From JAJZQZ01 sp963790415 (lineage in GTDB: Bacteria; Actinomycetota; Thermoleophilia; RBG-16-64-13), in the NCBI GenBank assembly GCA_963790415.1, contig CAWBOK010000001.1, forward strand, positions 310,001 to 374,000: 64,000 nt of DNA, read 5' to 3'. Within the stretch, counting starts at the first letter, position 1; every line of letters starts with the position of its first letter. The translations under genes and the position numbers were made by a program. Shown here in pieces: positions 51,737 to 60,415 of this stretch. The notes under the pieces are model-generated. The model did no database searches. It saw only the letters and a program-made list of their open reading frames with translations, and had not been told where the DNA came from.

Positions 51737-52237
51737 ATGAAAGCGCGACCTGAGCCCCTCCCTCCCGGCCCCGGCCGGGAGTCTGTCTGGACGTATCCCC
51801 GACCTCCTCGCCTGGAGCGGACCGAACGCCACCTGAAGGTCGTCTTCGCCGGCGAGGTCATCGCCGACACGAGGAGCGCCCTGCGGGTGCTCGAGACGAG
51901 CCACCCGCCCGGCTACTATCTCCCTCTCGCGGACGTGCGACCGGACGCGCTCGAGCCCAAGGCGAAGGTCACCTTCTGCGAGTTCAAGGGAGAGGCCCAC
52001 TACTTCACCGTGACCCTGAGCGGACGGCGGGAGACGAACGCGGCCTGGCACCACCCCCACCCCTCGTCCGGGTACGAATCACTGCGGGATCATGTGGCCT
52101 TCTATCCCGGCTGCGTGAAGGAGTGCTATGTGGACGACGAACTCGTGCGCCCCCAGCCCGGGGGCTTCTATGGAGGCTAGATCACGTCCGACCTCGTCGG
52201 CCCGTTCAAAGGCGGACGAGGCACTGAGTGGTGGTAG
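51737..52237 (+). pseudogene. DUF427 protein, copy 2, with in-frame amber codon
   Basis: Same length (166 residues) as copy 1 and very similar, but residue 148 is TAG (52178-52180) where copy 1 has TGG: GGFYGG-stop-ITSDLVGPF. The tail ITSDLVGPFKGGRGTEWW is otherwise preserved in frame to the normal stop at 52235-52237, so the change is recent, or read through. GGAGGAC precedes ATG 51737. Confidence 0.88.
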
Positions 52238-52259
52238 AGAACGGAGAGGCGTCACGTCG

Positions 52260-55200
52260 TTGAATCTCCGGACCATGGTCGAGACGGCCATCGACGGCTG
52301 CTGGCTTTCCGATGTTCACGGGCGACTGCTGGAGGTCAATGCGGCGTACTGCCGAATGAGCGGCCATAGCGCGGAGGAACTGCTCACCATGCGCGTGGCA
52401 GACCTAGAGGCCGAGGAAACGGCCGACGAAGTGGCCGCCCACATCCAGAAGATCATGGCACAGGGCGAGGACCGTTTCGAAGCCCGGCACCGCCGCAAGG
52501 ACGGGAGCGTGTTCGACGTCGAAGTCAGCGTTCGGTACCAGCCTGCCGATGGCGGGCATTTGGTGCATTTCTTGCGGGACTTCACCGAGCACAAACGGAG
52601 GGAAGAGAACCTGGCGCGCCTCGACCAGAAGTACGAACTCATCCTGCGTTCGGCCGCGGAAGGGATCGTGGGATTGGACCTGCAGGGTAACCACACGTTC
52701 GTCAACCCGGCCGCGGAACGCATGCTGGGCTACGCCGCCGAAGAACTCATCGGCCGCCAGAGCCACAGCACCTGGCACCATACCAAACCTGACGGAAGCC
52801 CCTACCCCAAGACAGAGTGCGCGATCTGCCCCACCTATCGAGAGGGAGCAGTGCATCACACGTCGAGCGAGTTGTTCTGGCGAAAAGATGGCACCGGCTT
52901 TCCCGTCGAGTATTCGAGCACGCCTATTTACGAGGACGGTCGGCTGGCTGGCGCTGTGGTCACGTTCACGGACATCACCCGACGCAGACAGGCGGAGGAG
53001 GAGGTCGGCCGGATGGCGCTGGCGCTGGATACCGCCCCCAACTCCATAACGGTGCACGACTTCAACGGGCGTTTCCTCTATGCCAACGAGAGGACCTTCC
53101 AGTTGAACGGCTATGGCCGGGACGAATTGTTGGCGCTTGACCTGCGGCAACTTGACGTGCCGGAAAGCGCACGGCTGATCGAAGCAAGGATGCAGGATCT
53201 GCGCGAGCACGGCGAAGCCTTCTTCGAAGCAGCGCACTTCCGCAAAGATGGCACCATCATGCCCGTAGAGATTCGCGCCAAAGTCACCACGTGGGGCGGC
53301 ACCGAAGCCATCCTCAGCGTGGCCACCGACATCACCGACCGCAAGCTGGCCGAGGAAGCACTGCGCGAGAGCGAGGAGCGGAGCCGCATCATCCTCCAGA
53401 CGGCCATGGACGGCTTTTGGCTCACCGATCTGGACGGGCGACTACTGGAAGTCAACGAGGCCTATTGCCGCATGAGTGGCTATGGAGCGCAGGAATTGCT
53501 GGCCATGTGTATCGCCGACCTGGAGGCGGCGGAAACGGGCGACGAGACCGCCGCTCACTTCCGGACCGCCCTGACGAGGGGCGAAGACCGTTTTGAGTCC
53601 AGGCATCGCCGCAAAGATGGAAGTACGTTCTACGTCGAGGTCAGCGTCCAACATCGGCCCGAACGAGGCGGCCGGTTCGTGGCCTTTCTGCAGGACATCA
53701 CCGAACGCAGGCTGGCCGGAGAGGAGATCCGCCGGATGGCGCTCATGATCGAAGCCGCCCCCAGCTCCATCATGGTGCATGACTTCGAAGGGCGTTTCCT
53801 CTACGCCAACGAGAGGACCTTCCAGCTGAACGGCTACAGCCGGGACGAGTTCCTTTCGCTGGACCTACGGCAACTCGCCGTGCCGGAGAGCGCAGAGTTG
53901 ATTGAGGCAAGAATGCAGGAACTGCGCGAGCGCGGCACGACATCCTTCGAGGTCGTCCACCGCCGCAAAGATGGCACGACCCTGCCCCTGGAGATCATCA
54001 ACAAGATCACCTCGTGGCGGGGCAAGGAAGCCATCCTCAGCATCGCCACCGACCTGACCGACCGCAAAGAGGGGGAGGAGGCGTTGCGTCGGAGACTCGC
54101 CGAACTCGAAGCTCTGCACAACGTCTCGATCGCACTGCGCACGGCACGGACCGGCGACGAGGCCCTGCCTATCCTACTCGACGAAACGTTGGCCGCACTG
54201 GAGACCGACACCGGCATCATCTGGCTCTATCATCCGGAGAGCGACGACCTGCGGGCCGCGGTCGCCCGTGGCTGGTTCAAGTCGTTTGCGCACACCCCGA
54301 TGAAGGCCGGCAAAGGCCTCGCCGGTACCGTCTTCGCTACGGAACAGACCCGGGTCTCGCTGGACTTCGGCCGCGATCCACTGATTCTTCAACCGACCGC
54401 CGGTCGATTTCCCGAGGGCTGGGGAGGAGTCTGTGTGCCTATTCAAGCAGGTGAGGCTACGATCGGCGTGCTGGTCATCTGTATGCCTCCCGGAGACACC
54501 ATCTCGGCTCAGCAGGTGGAACTGCTCGAGTCGCTGGCGGAGATGGGCGGAACGTCACTGCACCGCATGAGTTTGCACGAAGAAACCGAACGTCAACTCA
54601 GTCGATTGAGGGCCATACATCGAGTCGATCAAGCCATAAGCGCCGGCACCGATCTGCACATGACGCTCGGTCTCCTGCTGGAACATGTCGCCATCCAACT
54701 GCAGGTAGACGCCACCGATGTGCTCCTGCTCAACCAGCACACCTTGACGCTCGAGCACGCCGCCGGGCGCGGCTTTCGCACCGGCGTCTCACGGAGCGCG
54801 CACATCCGTTTGGGCGAGGGTCTCGCCGGGCGCGCGGCGCTCGAGCGCCGCGCCGTGCACGCACGTGATCTCGCACGGATGCAGCGAAGCTCCCAGTTCG
54901 CCGCGCTCCAGGCCGCTGAGGGCTTTGCAGCCTACTATGCCGTACCCCTCATCGCCAAAGGACAGGTGGTCGGCGTGCTGGAAGTCTTTCACCGCACGCC
55001 GCTGGCCGCCGGGTCGGACTGGGTCGATCTGCTCGAGACCCTTGGCGGACAGGCAGCCATCGCCATCGAGAACGCGCAACTCTTCGAGGGCATGCAGCGC
55101 TCCAACCTCGATCTCGCGCTCGCCTATGACGCCACCATCGAAGGCTGGTCGCACGCACTCGATCTGCGCGACAGGGAGACCGAAGGCCACACGCAGCGCG

Positions 55201-55676
55201 TCACCGAGATGACCATGCGACTTGCGAGGGCCATGGGCGTCTCCGACGCGGAGCTCGTGCACGTGCGCCGGGGCGCCCGTCTGCACGACATCGGCAAGAT
55301 GGGCGTGCCCGACGGCATCCTGCTGAAACCGGGGCCCCTCACCGAGGAGGAGTGGGTCCTCATGCGCATGCACCCCCAACTGGCCTACGACCTGCTCGCC
55401 CCCATCACCTACCTGCGCCCGGCTCTCGATATCCCCTACTGTCACCACGAGCGCATGGACGGCAGTGGTTACCCGCGTGGCCTCGCCGGCGAACAGATCC
55501 CGCTTGCAGCGCGGCTTTTCGCCGTGATAGACGTGTGGGACGCGCTCCGCAGTGACCGCCCCTACCGTCCCGCATGGACGGAAGAGGCAGCGCTCGCGCA
55601 CATCCACGCGGGGGCGGGCACGCATTTCGACCCCCGGGTGGTAGAGGTGTTCCTGCGAGGGTTGGAGGAGGACTGA
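52260..55676 (+). CDS. multi-PAS, GAF, HD-GYP signalling protein
   Basis: About 1138 residues; start uncertain (TTG 52260 or ATG 52275). Five PAS domains (~52275-54060), two GAF domains (~54100-54560 and ~54590-55090) and a C-terminal HD-GYP (~55110-55676) with HDIGKMGVPDGILLKPG, HHERMDGSGYPRGLAGEQIP and DVWDALRSDRPYRPAW, all residues for c-di-GMP phosphodiesterase present. PAS1/PAS4 (GRLLEVN-AYCRMSG-) and PAS3/PAS5 (RFLYANERTFQLNG) are near-duplicates. No membrane segment; it should sense cytosolic cues and lower c-di-GMP. Confidence 0.9.
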   Translation: MNLRTMVETAIDGCWLSDVHGRLLEVNAAYCRMSGHSAEELLTMRVADLEAEETADEVAAHIQKIMAQGEDRFEARHRRKDGSVFDVEVSVRYQPADGGHLVHFLRDFTEHKRREENLARLDQKYELILRSAAEGIVGLDLQGNHTFVNPAAERMLGYAAEELIGRQSHSTWHHTKPDGSPYPKTECAICPTYREGAVHHTSSELFWRKDGTGFPVEYSSTPIYEDGRLAGAVVTFTDITRRRQAEEEVGRMALALDTAPNSITVHDFNGRFLYANERTFQLNGYGRDELLALDLRQLDVPESARLIEARMQDLREHGEAFFEAAHFRKDGTIMPVEIRAKVTTWGGTEAILSVATDITDRKLAEEALRESEERSRIILQTAMDGFWLTDLDGRLLEVNEAYCRMSGYGAQELLAMCIADLEAAETGDETAAHFRTALTRGEDRFESRHRRKDGSTFYVEVSVQHRPERGGRFVAFLQDITERRLAGEEIRRMALMIEAAPSSIMVHDFEGRFLYANERTFQLNGYSRDEFLSLDLRQLAVPESAELIEARMQELRERGTTSFEVVHRRKDGTTLPLEIINKITSWRGKEAILSIATDLTDRKEGEEALRRRLAELEALHNVSIALRTARTGDEALPILLDETLAALETDTGIIWLYHPESDDLRAAVARGWFKSFAHTPMKAGKGLAGTVFATEQTRVSLDFGRDPLILQPTAGRFPEGWGGVCVPIQAGEATIGVLVICMPPGDTISAQQVELLESLAEMGGTSLHRMSLHEETERQLSRLRAIHRVDQAISAGTDLHMTLGLLLEHVAIQLQVDATDVLLLNQHTLTLEHAAGRGFRTGVSRSAHIRLGEGLAGRAALERRAVHARDLARMQRSSQFAALQAAEGFAAYYAVPLIAKGQVVGVLEVFHRTPLAAGSDWVDLLETLGGQAAIAIENAQLFEGMQRSNLDLALAYDATIEGWSHALDLRDRETEGHTQRVTEMTMRLARAMGVSDAELVHVRRGARLHDIGKMGVPDGILLKPGPLTEEEWVLMRMHPQLAYDLLAPITYLRPALDIPYCHHERMDGSGYPRGLAGEQIPLAARLFAVIDVWDALRSDRPYRPAWTEEAALAHIHAGAGTHFDPRVVEVFLRGLEED

Positions 55677-55774
55677 AGCGACGATGGGCTGAGCCCATCT
55701 GGCCGAACCTGCGTCAAACTTACGACGTCACTTGCGACCATCTCACGACTCGACGTGCGGAATCCGGCCCGCGC

Positions 55775-57499
55775 TTACCCCTCCACCCGCAGCAGCGCCC
55801 GGTCGCGCAGCCGCACGTAGCCGCGGTGCGTCACCCGCAGGTGCGGAATGGCCGGTGTCGTAAGGGTGTCCACGGCCAGGATCGGGTCATCCCAGCGCAC
55901 CCCGGCCTGGTGAAGCGCGTCAGCGACGGCACACAGGTCGGCACGCACCTGCTCGATGGTGTCCAGGGAGGCCACCGCGCAGATGGGCGCCCTCGACTCG
56001 GCCACCACGTCGGCGCCCCGGGCGAAGACCAGTCCGCCTCCGATCTCGACCAGGCGTGACAGCGCCGTGCGCACGGAGAGACCATCGCGACCGACGACCA
56101 GCAGGTCGGGGGTGTCCCAGGCCGTACTGGTGGCATATGCCCCTTCCCGCAGGCCGAGGCCCTTGAGCAGACCCCAAAACGCCTGCTCGCCCCGTGTGCG
56201 CTCGAGGGCGAGCACAGGCACGAGATCGGCCACGGCGGCCTCCTCCCACGTGAGGACGGCCTCGCGGGTAACCAGGTTGGTGACGTGTTCCACCACCCGC
56301 ACGGTGCCGGCGGCCGGAAGCGGGGGCGGCATGCCCGCGAGAGTCAGGGCCTTCTCAGGGTGGATACCGAGCGTGTGCAGAAGCTCAGGCGCCACCGCAA
56401 CCGGGCGCGGGGTCGCCGGCACCTGCCCTCGATCGAAGACCAGCTTCCCGCCCACCATGACGAACACCGGGCGGAAGACGTCGGGCGCGGGGATGGCCAC
56501 CAGATCGGCCCACCGACCCGGCGCCAGGTAGCCCAGATCGCTCTCCAACCGGAAGTGTTCGGCGACGTTGGTGCTCGCCATTCGGTAGACGACCTGAGGC
56601 GGTATCCCCAGCGCAAGTGCTTCGCGCACCACCTGGTCCAAGTAGCCCCATGACGCCAGCCGCTCGGGGTCGACGCTGTCGGTGACCAAGGCGAACCGGC
56701 GGAAGTCCAGAGGCATGTCGAAGAGGGGCCGCATCGTCTCCAGGTCCCGCCGGATGCCACCCTGTCGAATCATCACGAACAGGCCACGTCGGTAGACCTC
56801 GAGGGCTTCCTCCACCGAGATGGGCTCGTGGCAGGAGGAGACCCCCAGGGCGGCGTAGGCGTCGAGGCGTGCCCCTTTGGCTCCGGCCGTGTGCCCCTCG
56901 GCCACCTTTCCCGCCGCAAGCGTCGTCTCGATGAACTCCCGCACCCGCGCGCCTTGCGGACCGGGTAGAAGGGCGTTGCTCCAATACGACTCCCCCAGGC
57001 CCAGGCAGAGCGGATCGGCCAGTAGTTCATCGAGTTCGGTGGGCGTCAGAGGCGCGGGCTCCTCCTCTTCGGTGAGACCGCAGAGGGCCGGAGCCAGGTA
57101 GAAGAAGCGCAGCGGTTGGTCACGCAGCGCCTCGATGAAGGGACGGATGCCTCTGTGCCCGTGGGTGGCGCCGTATTCCATGGTCTCGATGACCGAAGAG
57201 GTCACCCCCCTGGGCAGCAGGGCGCGGACAAACTCGGGTACGAACAAGCGGGTCAGATGCGTGTGCCCGTCGATCAGCCCCGGAACCAGGGTGAATCCGG
57301 AGGCGTCCAGCACGTCGGCGCCGTCGGGCGGCGGTTCCGCGGCCTGAGCCACGCGCGCGATGCGACCGTCTTTGACCCACAGTGAGCGGTCGGGTAGGAA
57401 CGTCCCGGTCACCGCGTCGAAGACGGTGGCGTTCGCGATGACCGTGTCGGGCGGTTCCTGCCCCAAGCAGACGCGGATCAGAGCATCGCGCCCCATCAC
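55775..57499 (-). CDS. ade: adenine deaminase family amidohydrolase
   Basis: 574 residues, normal for Ade. N-terminal VIANATVFDAVTGTFLPDRS, metal site GLIDGHTHLTRLFVPEFVRA, then LCLGLGESYWSNAL, AEGHTAGAKGARLDAYA, VSSCHEPISVEEALEVYRRG, VTDSVDPERL and the Ade C-terminal barrel edge (GYLAPGRWADLVAIPAP). HTH and SCHE replace the GHVH and TDHE seen in well-studied adenine deaminases, so the substrate may differ. It overlaps the upstream GGDEF gene stop by ATGA. Confidence 0.82.
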   Translation of the reverse strand: MMGRDALIRVCLGQEPPDTVIANATVFDAVTGTFLPDRSLWVKDGRIARVAQAAEPPPDGADVLDASGFTLVPGLIDGHTHLTRLFVPEFVRALLPRGVTSSVIETMEYGATHGHRGIRPFIEALRDQPLRFFYLAPALCGLTEEEEPAPLTPTELDELLADPLCLGLGESYWSNALLPGPQGARVREFIETTLAAGKVAEGHTAGAKGARLDAYAALGVSSCHEPISVEEALEVYRRGLFVMIRQGGIRRDLETMRPLFDMPLDFRRFALVTDSVDPERLASWGYLDQVVREALALGIPPQVVYRMASTNVAEHFRLESDLGYLAPGRWADLVAIPAPDVFRPVFVMVGGKLVFDRGQVPATPRPVAVAPELLHTLGIHPEKALTLAGMPPPLPAAGTVRVVEHVTNLVTREAVLTWEEAAVADLVPVLALERTRGEQAFWGLLKGLGLREGAYATSTAWDTPDLLVVGRDGLSVRTALSRLVEIGGGLVFARGADVVAESRAPICAVASLDTIEQVRADLCAVADALHQAGVRWDDPILAVDTLTTPAIPHLRVTHRGYVRLRDRALLRVEG

Positions 57500-59652
57500 C
57501 CCTCGCCGTCCGCCTTGACGCGGTCTTTGCCTTGCTGTTTGGCCAGGTACATAGCCGTGTCGGCCCTCTCGATCAGGCTCGGCCCCTCGGGGCGTCCGCC
57601 GCCGTACGCCGCGACTCCCACACTCACGGTGACGGCGCTCACGTCGTCTCTCTGGAACGCAAACCGGTCTCTGACGGCCTCGCGTAGACGCTCACCAGCC
57701 CGTATCGCCTCCGGGAGGTCGGTCTCGGGCAGGAGCACGACGAACTCCTCGCCCCCGTAGCGCGCCAGCACGTCGGTGGTGCGAAGAGCGTCGGCCATGG
57801 CCGCGACCAGTGCTTTGAGTAGCTCATCACCATCGGCATGACCGTGTGTATCGTTGTAGTGCTTGAAGTCGTCCACGTCGACCATGAGCAGGCTAAGAGG
57901 CCGACCGTGCCGAGCCGCGCGCCGTTCCTCCTCTCTCAGCCGCTGCTCGAGCAGACGCCGGTTGAATATCCCGGTCAGCGGATCGTGGATCGACTGCTGC
58001 CGCACGTCCTCATAGAGACGCGCGTTCTCGAGGGCGACGGCGATCTGGCTGGCCAGCATCTCCAAGATCGCGATCTCCTGAGCGTGAAAGAGCCGGGGCT
58101 GACGGCGGGCGGCATAGAACACTCCCACCACACGGTTTCGGTTGAACAGAGGGAGACCGATGACGGTGCGCAGTCCTTCCGCGCGAAGCGCGACATCGTG
58201 TGGATTCACGAGTCGTACATCTGCACAGTAGTCCTCCGTCTGGAAGACAGCCTGTTCAGCCATCACTCGTCCGCCGACCCCTTGACCCTCGCTGATCGCC
58301 AAGCCCAGGAGTCCGTCGGTGACCTGTCCGTGTTCCGCGACTATTCGGAGCCCACCCTCTCCGCCGTGCAACGTGGCTATGTGGACCACATCAGCATCTA
58401 TCAGCGTAGACGTCTCGCCGACCGCAAACTCGAGAACGTCCTGCACTTTCAGCGAGGCCGTCACTCTCCGGGCGATGCCATGAAGCGTCTCCAATTGGCG
58501 CCGTTGCCGTTCACCCTCATCAACGTGGTACTGCCGGTCCATGGCCAATGCAAGCTCCGCGGCCACGGTCTCGAGCACCTTCACCCCGCGCTCGGCCGGA
58601 AGGATACCGCGACCGTCGATGACCACGAGTGAGCCGAACGACACTTTCCCCACCGTCATCGGAACGGCGGTCAGACTGCCCTGCATGCCCACGGGCATCT
58701 CGGCCTCGTCCACGGTCTCGCCTGCACGCGACCACCGTCGTATGTCCGGGACAACCACCGTGCCCGATCCGGCTACCGCCCACGTCGCGACGCCGGAGCC
58801 GTTACCGGCGACCGCCTTTCGACAAAGAGCAGTCGCGAACTCGTCCGACAGACCGACCCAATGATGCGGCTCGAGCGACCCGTCTTCGGTCTGGAGAAAG
58901 AGGATGCCTGCCTCACAGGCCGTGGCCTCGAGCGCCGTGCGCAGCCCTTGGCGCAGCATGAGCCCGCGATCCGACGTGGCGCCCACCGATCTCGCAAGAG
59001 AGCTGACCGCGGTGAGCTCTCTCACCCGCGCGTCGAGTTCCTCGTTCTGGTCGCTGAGGATCTCCGCGTTCCTCATCAAGAAGTACTTCAAGCCGATGGT
59101 CCCGACGAGCACCACCAGGGTGATGAGAAGCGCCTCCACCATCTCGTACCAAGACCGGAAATCCAAGCCCCCGTGCAACTGAGTGCCCACAAGATAGGAC
59201 CCGACCATGACCCCCACGATCGCCACAGTGTGCCGCCAAGGGAACATGACCGCCGCCAGAAAAGCGGCCACAGGGATGGCCAAGTTGAGCACACCATTGC
59301 TGCCTCCCGTAGCGAAGACCGCGGACGAAGTGCCCAGGGCCAACGCCACGCTCGCAGCCACTGCGGCACCCCGATCGCTGAGGACGCGCCACGGGGCGGC
59401 AACCAGGACGAGCGATATCAGAGCGTTCAGAGCGGCGGCGACCAGGACGTCGGTCTCCCAGCGGGCGTCGCCCCCTGTTGAAAGGCGCGTTGAGAACAGC
59501 AGGACCACAGCCTGCCCGAGCATGAACGCGGCCAGAGTGAACCGGACGGGGCGAGACCCCGGACCCTGGGCCGCGCGCGCGATCATCGCTGTCAGCCGGG
59601 CGGTAATCCGCATGCGTATCGGCGATTGGGCACCCCACGCTGAGCGGCACAT
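57496..59652 (-). CDS. membrane GAF-GGDEF diguanylate cyclase
   Basis: 718 residues (start not certain). About six transmembrane helices (~30-190) in a MASE-like sensor, a coiled coil (SDQNEELDARVRELTAV), two GAF domains (~215-360 and ~385-540) and a GGDEF domain with DPLTGIFNRR, VDVDDFKHYNDTHGHADGD and RYGGEEFVVLLPE (GGEEF, active). No RxxD inhibitory site is obvious five residues before GGEEF. It makes c-di-GMP, opposing the HD-GYP protein encoded nearby. Confidence 0.9.
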   Translation of the reverse strand: MCRSAWGAQSPIRMRITARLTAMIARAAQGPGSRPVRFTLAAFMLGQAVVLLFSTRLSTGGDARWETDVLVAAALNALISLVLVAAPWRVLSDRGAAVAASVALALGTSSAVFATGGSNGVLNLAIPVAAFLAAVMFPWRHTVAIVGVMVGSYLVGTQLHGGLDFRSWYEMVEALLITLVVLVGTIGLKYFLMRNAEILSDQNEELDARVRELTAVSSLARSVGATSDRGLMLRQGLRTALEATACEAGILFLQTEDGSLEPHHWVGLSDEFATALCRKAVAGNGSGVATWAVAGSGTVVVPDIRRWSRAGETVDEAEMPVGMQGSLTAVPMTVGKVSFGSLVVIDGRGILPAERGVKVLETVAAELALAMDRQYHVDEGERQRRQLETLHGIARRVTASLKVQDVLEFAVGETSTLIDADVVHIATLHGGEGGLRIVAEHGQVTDGLLGLAISEGQGVGGRVMAEQAVFQTEDYCADVRLVNPHDVALRAEGLRTVIGLPLFNRNRVVGVFYAARRQPRLFHAQEIAILEMLASQIAVALENARLYEDVRQQSIHDPLTGIFNRRLLEQRLREEERRAARHGRPLSLLMVDVDDFKHYNDTHGHADGDELLKALVAAMADALRTTDVLARYGGEEFVVLLPETDLPEAIRAGERLREAVRDRFAFQRDDVSAVTVSVGVAAYGGGRPEGPSLIERADTAMYLAKQQGKDRVKADGEG

Positions 59653-59668
59653 GCCGCAGCCTGGCTCA

Positions 59669-60088
59669 TCAAACGAACGGATTCACAATGTGGACACCGT
59701 CCACGAGAGAGTCGTGACTCAGGTCCTCGGAGTAGAGCGTCTCCGCGCCACCCGCGGCTGCCGCCCGCACGATGAGAGCGTCCCAGAATGACATCCGGTT
59801 GCGATCGGCAAGCAGGGCGGCGGCGGCGATCATGTCCGCCGTGACCGTTACCAGTGGCAACGCCGCCAGCTTCATCATGGCGTCGAGTGCCGAGGCGCCG
59901 CCAAGGGGCCTCGCCAACTTTCGCGTGACCGTCACGTAGAATTCCTGTAGCACCTGGGTGCTCAAGAGAAAGGTGCCGGCATCGACGCAACTCCTGAAGA
60001 GAACAATGGCCGTCGCCTGCTTCTTGGGCTCGTCGGCGTCGGCCGCATAGACCAGCACGTTGGTATCGAAGAAGCACAGCGGACTCAT
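59669..60088 (-). CDS. vapC: VapC-type PIN toxin
   Basis: 139 residues from ATG 60088. LCFFDTNVLVYAADADEP, STQVLQEFYVTVTRKLARPL, MSFWDALIVRAAAAGGAETL and YSEDLSHDSLVDGVHIVNPF show the four PIN acidic positions. The ATG overlaps the antitoxin stop (ATGA). Confidence 0.9.
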   Translation of the reverse strand: MSPLCFFDTNVLVYAADADEPKKQATAIVLFRSCVDAGTFLLSTQVLQEFYVTVTRKLARPLGGASALDAMMKLAALPLVTVTADMIAAAALLADRNRMSFWDALIVRAAAAGGAETLYSEDLSHDSLVDGVHIVNPFV

Positions 60089-60315
60089 CGATCGTACAGC
60101 TCGTCGCGTGTCCAACGGCGTCCCCCGCTTCCGGCCCTCCCTTCCCCCACGATCCTAAGGAAGCTATCGCCCGCATCTCGGTAGACCTGACGACGAGTCG
60201 TCCAGTCTTCAAGATACGCCCGAAGCACAGCATTCACCGAAGTGCCCTCCACAGCCGCCCGCACACGCGCGCGTTTGAGCAAGTCATCCTCAACGCTGAT
60301 CGTCAGGTTGGCCAT
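60085..60315 (-). CDS. vapB: ribbon-helix-helix/DUF2191-like antitoxin
   Basis: 76 residues from ATG 60315 with GGAGGG upstream. NLTISVEDDLLKRARVRAAV, EGTSVNAVLRAYLEDW and tail GGRRWTRDELYDR match PIN-associated RHH antitoxins. Operator-like TACACTGGT repeats lie upstream. Confidence 0.88.
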   Translation of the reverse strand: MANLTISVEDDLLKRARVRAAVEGTSVNAVLRAYLEDWTTRRQVYRDAGDSFLRIVGEGRAGSGGRRWTRDELYDR

Positions 60316-60376
60316 CTTACCCTCCGTTCGTTTCCCCGCCGAAGGACAGCAGACCCGTGACCGGTACGCCTGCTCA

Positions 60377-60405
60377 ACCAGTGTAACACGGGAATGACCA
60401 GTGTA
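60377..60405. promoter_or_regulatory. direct repeats upstream of vapBC
   Basis: ACCAGTGTA occurs at 60377-60385 and 60397-60405, 20 bases apart (two helical turns), as expected for RHH antitoxin binding. On the minus strand each holds TACACT, a -10-like hexamer. Confidence 0.55.
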
Positions 60406-60415
60406 GAGTAGCGGC

